Shown here piece by piece: positions 58,501 through 64,000 of a stretch of DNA of 64,000 nt. Source of the DNA: Ditylenchus dipsaci. Lineage: Eukaryota > Nematoda > Chromadorea > Rhabditida > Anguinidae. The stretch covers positions 186,001-250,000 of the forward strand of contig SADC01000120.1 of assembly GCA_004194705.1 (NCBI GenBank), in the 5' to 3' direction. Every line of letters starts with the position of its first letter. The first letter of the stretch is position 1. The notes under the pieces were generated by a model, which worked only from the letters and a program-made list of their open reading frames with translations, did not search any database and was not told where the DNA came from. Position numbers and translations under genes: made by a program.

Positions 58501-58620
58501 CTTCTTTTATGACTTTCTTATTCAACAAATCTTCTATCTTTTTGTCTTTATTTTGGCTACTTGATCGGATAAAAAGCGACTTTCAAAAATTTCATGAAAT
58601 TCAAAATCATCATAACTTAG
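52537..58620 (-). CDS. AGC-family kinase-like gene, probable pseudokinase
   Basis: Exons on the minus strand: 58620-58367 (SYDDFEFHEIFESRF, slip, FLVKPVDFF, VEEIKENILALGQQHPFLE); 56458-56199 (CYLVSEYF, an in-frame TAA, GPKLNYIV, MMAQLVLALEGLHLNNIC, then DGYQLK); about 53259-53108 (KDWQQFSFLF); 52779-52537 (YGAEDIKKDACFIDVDWEAL, basic tail, stop). The order equals kinase subdomains I to XI plus the AGC-type IDWEAL tail. The lysine of subdomain II and the helix-C Glu are kept. The glycine loop, the HRD aspartate (SVG instead), the DFG and the APE motif are not found. The first exon follows TTTTCAG, so a 5' exon lies upstream. One slip, an E1/E2 phase mismatch and the stop may be assembly errors or decay. 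Introns hold FB elements. The exon 2 donor is GCAAGT. Confidence 0.78.
53375..53715. repeat. Inverted repeat of GACCGCCACCATTT type
   Basis: GTTTGACCGCCACCATTT on the left, with further GCCACCATTT and GCGCCATCAATTT words, is mirrored by AAATGGTGGC and GGCGGTCAA words on the right up to 53710. It lies in the kinase-like gene's intron upstream (minus sense) of exon 3. Confidence 0.6.
53885..54035. repeat. FB-A partial copy
   Basis: GGGGCTTGGGGTTGAGATGC through CATACCTTAGACAC to TGCGGTAGGCCCCAG is the right half of the FB-A core. The left half is absent. A separate half lies at 54285-54440. Confidence 0.7.
54505..55210. repeat. FB-A family: best-preserved foldback copy
   Basis: This is the type copy in the window. 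Arms of about 200 bases end CTAGTAGCGAATACCCCCC on the left and the inverse on the right, and are nearly identical (TTTTCGGGCATTT and GACTTTTTGCCTTGGGG blocks with their inverses). Between them lies a conserved core: GGAGCTAGGCAAAAAGAGTC, CTAAGGTAAGTGAGTGCG, a GC-rich hairpin GCGCCCCCTTCGGGGGCGC, GAGATGCGCACACCCACATA, CTTAGACACAAATCAC and TGCGGTAGGCCCAG. Ten or more full or partial cores occur in the window with different outer arms. No protein is encoded. Confidence 0.88.
55622..55705 (+). repeat. tRNA-derived SINE-like sequence
   Basis: GCGCGTAGCTCAGTGGGCTC (A box) at 55623 and CAAGTTCGATCCC (B box) at 55686 are close to pol III consensus and about 60 bases apart, with a longer than normal anticodon region. 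The acceptor stem is not paired, so a SINE head is likelier than a tRNA gene. Confidence 0.6.
56068..56150 (-). repeat. tRNA-derived SINE-like sequence
   Basis: On minus, ATGCGCAGTGCGTAAGCG (A-box-like) is followed by AAAGGTTCGATCCCACG (B box). It lies 50 bases beyond the donor of the kinase-like exon 2, inside the intron. Confidence 0.5.
56503..56830. mobile_element. Tigger-like element remnant
   Basis: ACAGTCGAACCTCTTCAAAA at 56502 matches the end of the palindrome at 27835. Inner CTATCCGAGAATAGG is mirrored by ATTCTCGGATAGGC at 56755, and GTGTCGTTATATCGAGGTG marks the decayed far end. Confidence 0.55.
56885..58150. repeat. Foldback element with 0.9 kb centre in the kinase-like intron
   Basis: Arms 56885-57063 and 57968-58145 are about 95 percent identical inverses (GGGACCATATCGAACTGTC; ATATCTGCCCATGGAAAGT; AGTGCTTGGTCCCCCTTT). 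The centre contains an open frame at 57170-57388 and an FB-A half-copy at 57795-57945. Confidence 0.8.
57197..57388 (+). CDS. Open frame inside a foldback element, unidentified
   Basis: The 63-codon frame includes FIHFAKQYPTEKLDKFSFLM and HEVFEAKPPPQYAHRRRE, with protein-like composition. It has no splice or domain support and lies between the inverted arms of the element at 56885-58150. It may be captured or element-encoded sequence. Confidence 0.3.
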   Translation: MFIESWISVFIHFAKQYPTEKLDKFSFLMLMPIAHEVFEAKPPPQYAHRRRETTPHSHFLFGA

Positions 58621-58629
58621 CTGAAAACA

Positions 58630-59250
58630 TAAAAGTTTGTGAATAAAAAATTGCATGAAATTCAAGACGATAGCTGTACGCTAAACTGTAAAATTTCTTG
58701 TATAATATACGAGAAATTCTACAGTTTAAAAGGAGGTGAAATATAACTCAGGATGAGTGGGTTTTTTTTCGCTAAGTCAGAATTATTTGGAGGGCGTTAT
58801 TCTTTTAAACTTATTTATAAAAAAGTTTTCGATTTGACGTTTTAATAAAATCCTACTTTGCCGATTCCTTATACTGATTCAACGACTCGTTAAATTCTGT
58901 TTTTTGTTTATTCAATAATTTTATAACTAAAATTGATTTTGCTGATTTTTAAGATAAATATAATTGACTCACAAAACTCTTTTTGTAGCTCGTTCCAAAT
59001 AGCTAAAATGAGAAAATTATTAATTAGATTTTGTTTAACTTCAAGGCCATGGCCACGCGCTTCGGATTGTTCCCCGCCAATTCAAAAAATTTTGCCTTAT
59101 CATTGAACTTTTGTATGGACTTTTAAACTTGGTTTCTAATAAAACTATGCTTAGAATACGATTTAAGGTATAGTTGTTAAAAACCAACGTAAAATCCGTA
59201 CAGAAGTTTAATGAATAGGAAGATTTTTTTTGAATTAGCGGGGACAACTG
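58630..59250. other. AT-rich stretch; upstream region of the kinase-like gene
   Basis: A small palindrome (AAACTGTA...TACAGTTT) lies at 58684-58729. The first exon of the minus-strand kinase-like gene should lie here or further right, but no convincing ATG-bearing exon was found. Confidence 0.35.
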
Positions 59251-59257
59251 TTGTCGG

Positions 59258-59991
59258 CAGTGTTGTGCATTTTCAATTTTTCTCGTCCTCGTTCTCGTAA
59301 TTCGTACCAGAAATTTTCGGGCCTCGTACTTCGTTTTCGTCCTCGTACCGACTTTTAAAATTCGCTCGTACTCGTCTTCGTCCTCGTAGTACGAGCCTGA
59401 AATTGGCTCGTACTCGTCTTCGTCCTCGTCCTTTTCTCGTCCTCTGTGTTTTTACTCATACTTTGCTCGTACTTTGTACTAAAAATCAAAAAAAAACCTA
59501 TTTTTTATTTCAAATTCAGACTATTTTGATTAAATGCTCATATATTTTTGTTAAATGACAACAGAACGCGACTTCTTATTCGCTTGGAGGCTCCTAGTTT
59601 TATGGCCAGAAGTTTGCAATGTTAGCTGGCTGAACATTCTTTCCACAGGAGATGTTGTCATGCTGACTGCCAAAATCGACGATGAAATTCGATAAAGAGT
59701 AGGTTGTAAAATAAATAATATCGGTAAAACCAAAATTTAATAAAAAAAGCAAGATAGGACGAGTCGTCTTTGTCCTTCGTCTTCCGTCCTCGTCCTTTCC
59801 CCTTCGTCCTCTTCCTCGTCCTTTCCCCTTCGTCCTCTTCCTCGTCCTCGTACTTGTAATTTTTTGAGCCTCGTATTCGTCTTCGTCCTCGTAACTTGTT
59901 TTTGGATAGCTCGTACTTCGTCTTCGTCCTCGTAGTACGAGGACGAAGACGAGGACGAGGACGAAAGACGAGGACGAGTGCACAACACTGG
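59258..59991 (-). mobile_element. hAT element, 734 bp deletion derivative
   Basis: The ends CAGTGTTGTGCA and its inverse are flanked by GTTGTCGG at 59250-59257 and 59992-59999 (one extra G before the right copy). Arms are filled with CTCGTCCTCGTC repeats in opposite sense. The centre holds a hAT transposase C-terminal fragment, confirming the family. Confidence 0.85.
59551..59735 (-). pseudogene. hAT transposase dimerisation-domain fragment
   Basis: On the minus strand TTSPVERMFSQLTLQTSGHK then RSLQANK corresponds to the hAT C-terminal dimerisation motif (S-x-ERxFS followed by a basic RxxLxxxN helix). The tail continues after a probable slip. Some 500 upstream residues, including the whole catalytic core, are missing. 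Confidence 0.7.
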
Positions 59992-60354
59992 GTTGTCGGA
60001 AGACGGCAACGACCCTTCAAAAATATTCAAACGGAGCTTTAATTTTGTACATATTATAGTGAAATTAAAATTTGTTTTTTAAGGACCAAGATGTGCTTTT
60101 ACGAAATTTTTTTCAATTTTCCGTCAATTTTATTAGTTTTCCTGCCTAATTTGAAAAATGTAGGACGCATTTCGACTTTACTGGAAATACGAAAAACACG
60201 GTTCAAAGCGCGCTCCAAATAATTTTTTCATGCCGTGAAAAGGGTGGAAAACACGTTCTTAAGTGTGGAAATACATTTTTTCAAAAAAAAATTGTTTTGG
60301 TTCGCTTTGGTCCCTTGTAGTTTTTGGTCATTTTTTTGGTACGTCACTCCGTTT

Positions 60355-60520
60355 TTTGATTAGACCTATCCAAAAAAGCTTCTTTATGCATTTTTAATCA
60401 AGAGTCTTTACTCTTAATCATGTCCAATTCTCAAGTCACTCTAAAAGTGACTCTGGATGCAAGTTGGGCTAAGGGGCTAAGCCCCAGATAGGGCTAAGCC
60501 CCAGTCAGCAAAACTATATT
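60355..60520. repeat. Diverged FB-A copy
   Basis: CTTCTTTATGCATTTTTAAT, CAAGTCACTCTAAAAGTGAC and GGGCTAAGCCCCAG keep the FB-A order, but the GC hairpin is lost. Confidence 0.5.
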
Positions 60521-60779
60521 ATTTCCTACCTTTTTATGTGTTCTGTGTTTAGGCAGTGTCACAAAACAAAAAATTTCTTTTCAAAAGAGCGTCTATCAAC
60601 AAATTTACTGACCTTTCACAGGGGATGATAACTTCAGCAGAATAAGGTAAGACAAAAAGAAAACAAAGTTTCAATCTTGGACTATACCTAAATTGTAATT
60701 CACATTTCTACACTGTTATTGCTTTTTACTAGGTGCTTTTAAAGTCTCTGCGGTTTCACATTTCATATATATCTTAACA

Positions 60780-62300
60780 CGAGGAAGACCGTTCATTTTT
60801 AAAAGTATATTCTTGTGCAGAATTTTATGCTTAACACGATGGTCAAAAAAAACTTCAAAAAGTCACTCTATGGTGGTCAGCCCGCCTATCTGAACTGACT
60901 GAGTCACACTTTTCACCTATGCAACTTCAAAGAAATAGATTATGCTTACTGCTTGGATAGATCATCTTATTTTATTCTGCATGAGAAGCGCGGATCGAGT
61001 AACGAGCTTTCATAAATATAGTTGAGGTATTTATGAAAATAAATAAAAAAAAATGTTGGCTTCAAGAAAGCCATTGTGTCATTTTTTTTAAAACCACGTT
61101 GTTTATGATAAAATGCAGTAATAAGTAGGGTTCGCAGATGAAAAAAACGGAAAATCAGGATTTTGAACATAAACCCTCTAAAAATCATGTAATTCCTGAT
61201 TTTTGGCGATCAAAAATCAGGATTTGAATTGAAAAATCCAGGAAAACTCTTGATCAATCAGGACATCTGCGAACCCTGAGTAATAAGGTGTGAAAAACTT
61301 GCTTTTTTCAGTTAATGTGTAAAAGTTTTTTATTTTGCACATAAAAATTAATAAATGGTGTGTTAAAATTGGCATGGTCTACCTCTTCGAACTTGTATTG
61401 GGTTGTAACATAAGTTCTGTCGGTTTTTGTTCACGAAGATTTTGTTTTCAATGCAAAATATTTCTACCATACACTGTATATGTCATTTTGTAAAAAAAGA
61501 ATCTCCTATTTCATCGCTCTATTTCAGATTTCACAATTTCACAACAAAATGTTGATTTTTAGCCTTCAAGAAATGAGCTTCAAGTTAAAAAAATAATTTC
61601 TCCGACATCTTTTGACTAGTCAAAAAGTTCTCAATTGTTAGGCGGTTAACTCAGCACTTAATTGTAGCGAAGATAAAGAGCTTCAAATCCCATATACAAA
61701 TGGTTTTTGAAAAATCTAAGTATTGGAGATATGACTGTTTTAAAAAAAGCAAATTCCTCAAAAAATGACTGAAATCCGGGGAAAACGTTATGAAAACTTG
61801 AATTTCAGTCATTTTTTGAAGATTTGCATTCTGTAAAATGCATTTTGAAGCTCTTAATCTGCGCTAAACATGGTGCTAAGTTGTTGCTGCAGCGCCTAAC
61901 AATTGACTAAACTTTTGACTAGTTCTAAGATGTCGGAGATAATTATTTTTTAACTTGAAGCTCATTTCTTGAAGGCTAAATCATCACATTTTGTTGTGAA
62001 ATTGTGAAATCTGAAATAGAGCGATGAAATAGGAGATTTTTTTCTACAAAATGACATATAACAGTATGGTAGAAATATTTTGCATTGAAACAAAATCTTC
62101 ATGAACAAAAACGACAGAACTTATGTACAACCCAATATAGGCAAAAATCGTGACTTGATGGGTTCAGATGGGACATTGACCACCATAGAGTGATTTTTTC
62201 CAATTTTTTCGCCATTGTGTTCAGCGTGAAATTCTGCAACAAGAATATCCTGTAGAACGCACGTTTTTTTCGCTTGTTAAAAAGCACCATTTTACGCCAT
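60780..62300. repeat. Large foldback element with interrupted left arm
   Basis: The right arm 61908-62270 pairs with 61390-61640 (CGACATCTTTTGACTAG; TCAAGAAATGAGCTTCAAGT; GAAATAGAGCGATGAAATAG in inverse) and then with 60815-60895 (CACTCTATGGTGGTCA against TGACCACCATAGAGTG). The left arm is therefore split by about 500 bases (60895-61389), which contain a small hAT MITE. The loop has tRNA-like text near 61640. Confidence 0.8.
61126..61279. mobile_element. hAT-type MITE, 154 bp
   Basis: TAGGGTTCGCAGATG and CATCTGCGAACCCTGA are inverse ends (one base missing on the left). GTAATAAG is duplicated exactly at 61118-61125 and 61280-61287. The centre has repeated AAAATCAGGATTT. Confidence 0.88.
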
Positions 62301-62394
62301 GTAACATAAACGCTCATCTACTACGCCACCGAAGCAGAATTTCAAAAGTAGCTTTCCTAAACTTTCGCCTTTTGAAACAGCTTATTACCGTAAA

Positions 62395-62560
62395 ACGTCC
62401 AATAGTCAGGGTGACTTTAGCTGGCAATTGCCACCTTTTGAAAAAGTAAAGGTGTCATTTTTGCTTGTGATCTTGTTGAAATGCCACCTTTCTAGAAAAA
62501 TTTTGTCTCAAATGCCACATTTTGGAAAAAAATTGCCGCCTTTTGTGTAATTTGAGTTGG
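62395..62560. repeat. Degenerate GCCACCTTTT repeat
   Basis: TGCCACCTTTTG-like words recur at intervals after CAGGGTGACTTTAG, a phrase similar to 13224. It is probably a decayed MITE. Confidence 0.4.
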
Positions 62561-62647
62561 TCAAAACCTTTCATTTCTAATATTTAGGACTTTTTTTCTG
62601 GTCTCGAGCCGAGTTCAGTATTCAACAGTTATTTTAAGGACCATGTT

Positions 62648-62818
62648 TTTACGCGCAACGGCATGTGCAAAATTTGAATTGGCGGGCGACATTTCTATTT
62701 TGTCTCTCACTATACTCTTATCAGTATTTCAAACGACTGCTAAGAAGTACATCTAGAGACGAAAGAGAAATCTCCCCTGCCAATTCAAATTTTAGACATG
62801 CCCCTGCGCGCGAAAAAA
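62648..62818. repeat. Foldback element, about 170 bp
   Basis: CGCGCAACGGCATGTGCAAA with AATTTGAATTGGCGGG is mirrored by CCTGCCAATTCAAATT and GACATGCCCCTGCGCGCG. GCTACTATAGAATACC and a C run at 62868-62895 follow, an FB-type end. Confidence 0.75.
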
Positions 62819-62899
62819 ACATATTCTTTTCAAAAAAACTTGGACGTGGCTTTGATAATAATGGGCGCTACTATAGAATACCACCCCCCCCCCCAAACA

Positions 62900-63675
62900 C
62901 TGATTCTGATGCAGAAAATTTTATAGAGAAACTTTCTATTGTGGTAGATTTTTTTCGGAGAAACAACTTTTCCGCCAAACCTCCCTTTTTAAAATTAAAA
63001 AAAACATTTTTTTTTGGATAGCTCTGTGGTTCTTGATAAAATCATCTTCACAGAGTTGAAATTTTTTTTATTCGCGAGAAGGAAATGCGCTTTCTAAACG
63101 CACATTTAATTTTTTTCTTATTATGCCGCTAGAAAAATGCTTTTTAAAATTCAGGTGTTTTGTTTTACTTCACAGACTCCCTGTGAAAAGTTGCATATAA
63201 CTTTTCTCTCAACGGTCATGAACTATTCTGCTAACTATTAAACGACAGAAAACTAATGATGGTTATTTTAATACTGAAAACACTATCAGATTTGCTCAAG
63301 ACAATGAACATTTTCAAATTTGAATATTTGTTGTCTTGAGCGGAATCCGAAATTCAGAATTCGAAAAGCAGTTTTACGAGCAAATCGATCACGCTGAAAA
63401 GTGAATTCTGTGTCAGACTTGATGGTTTGCTAAGCAGAAAAAGTTACAGTTTTTTTGTTTTAACAAACTATATATTTGATTCTCGCACAGTTTCAATCTA
63501 AACTATTGCTGTATTTGTTGTCAAAGATGACCGACATTAATTTTTTATATTTTGTATGTGCGCCATTTACAGCTCATAACTGTGCCGATTATGAGGTTTC
63601 ACAAAAAATTATGTAAGTAAAATAAGACTAGGATTTGAAAAGCATTTTGCTAGCGACATAACCAAGTCAAAATGA
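62900..63675. other. No gene recognised
   Basis: AT-rich stretch. CTGTCTTGAGCGGAATCCGA near 63333 resembles text at 43975, a dispersed repeat of unknown type. Confidence 0.35.
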
Positions 63676-63679
63676 GAAA

Positions 63680-63985
63680 TTAAATGTGGTTAGATTGACA
63701 GATTAAAAAATTTCTTGTTTGAATGATGATGTTATCAGAAGCCGAAGACAGAGTATTCACAAAACCCTTTCGAGTAATTTCAGTGACTTTTAAAGGATGT
63801 GAGATTTGACGGAAAAGATCTCCTTCTAAGAAAATTGACCGCAATAAAAAAGCTCTCCATAACCAGAATTTGCTGTTTTCACAGTCAGGACTTCCCCTGT
63901 TAAGACTTGAGTTTGAGTAGTTCGAAATTTTTGTATTTATAGCAGGTAAAATCCATATTCTAGGAATCGGCGGTAAACAGCGCAT
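63680..63985 (-). CDS. Possible exon, unidentified
   Basis: An open frame of 101 codons ends at TAA near 63680. It includes SKFWLWRAFLLRSIFLEGDL and ISHPLKVTEITRKGFVN, with a protein-like mix of residues. It may be the terminal exon of a gene extending beyond the window edge. No domain recognised. Confidence 0.4.
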   Translation of the reverse strand: MRCLPPIPRIWILPAINTKISNYSNSSLNRGSPDCENSKFWLWRAFLLRSIFLEGDLFRQISHPLKVTEITRKGFVNTLSSASDNIIIQTRNFLICQSNHI

Positions 63986-64000
63986 CAGATAATAAGTTCA

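Noticed and set aside
59600..60030. Several open frames of 97-127 codons rich in Arg, Glu and Asp
   Set aside because: They translate the GACGAGGACGAG repeat of the hAT element in all frames at once. Low-complexity artefact.
62665..63021. 118-codon frame with a proline run
   Set aside because: It crosses the foldback at 62648-62818 and a homopolymeric C run. Composition follows the repeats and no domain is present.
1..64000. CRISPR array, operon or riboswitch
   Set aside because: The window shows spliced genes and animal transposons. No regularly spaced repeats with unique spacers and no bacterial-type gene order were seen.

Overview
The window looks like nuclear DNA of an invertebrate animal. 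It is AT-rich and crowded with decayed transposons, and its few real genes are split into short exons with short-pyrimidine acceptors of the TTTTCAG or TTTTTAG type. Introns of about 39 to 62 nt sit beside introns of several kb that are filled with repeats. The content (an NUDT9 homologue, an AGC-type kinase-like gene, and pogo, hAT, Merlin, piggyBac, MULE and Polinton-like remnants) is animal-like, but I cannot name a clade. There is a run of 16 N at 37590. Most coding frames are broken by one-base slips, usually cured by adding one base to a short homopolymer, so the assembly probably carries long-read deletion errors.

Layout. 1-12.2 kb (+): exons of an unidentified charged protein, interrupted by foldback repeats and by a 2.1 kb hAT element (4434-6521). 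14.5-17.1 kb (+): two more exons of similar character. 17.4-18.2 kb: a GC-rich patch. 18.7 and 20.1 kb: isolated candidate exons. 20.3-22.0 kb: a pogo-like transposon with a decayed, intron-bearing transposase. 23.4 kb: a MULE remnant. 26.4-28.2 kb: three candidate exons and a perfect 101 bp palindromic MITE. 28.5-35.6 kb: a tandem array of a 3.3 kb unit that contains a piggyBac C-terminus. 36.5-39.4 kb: nested Polinton-like and pogo-type elements around the assembly gap. 40.4-45.7 kb (+): a recognisable NUDT9-type ADP-ribose pyrophosphatase gene. 48.9-50.0 kb: a Merlin element with target duplication. 51.3 kb: a hAT MITE with a perfect 8 bp duplication. 52.5-58.6 kb (-): a multi-exon AGC-family kinase-like gene that lacks the usual catalytic motifs. 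59.3-62.3 kb: a hAT deletion derivative and a large foldback element.

The genes do not form an operon or a shared pathway. The most unusual signals are a high share of introns with GCAAGT (GC-AG) donors, a foldback family that carries consensus 5' splice sites on both strands, the apparent pseudokinase, and several nested insertions that can be read with target duplications or an empty site.
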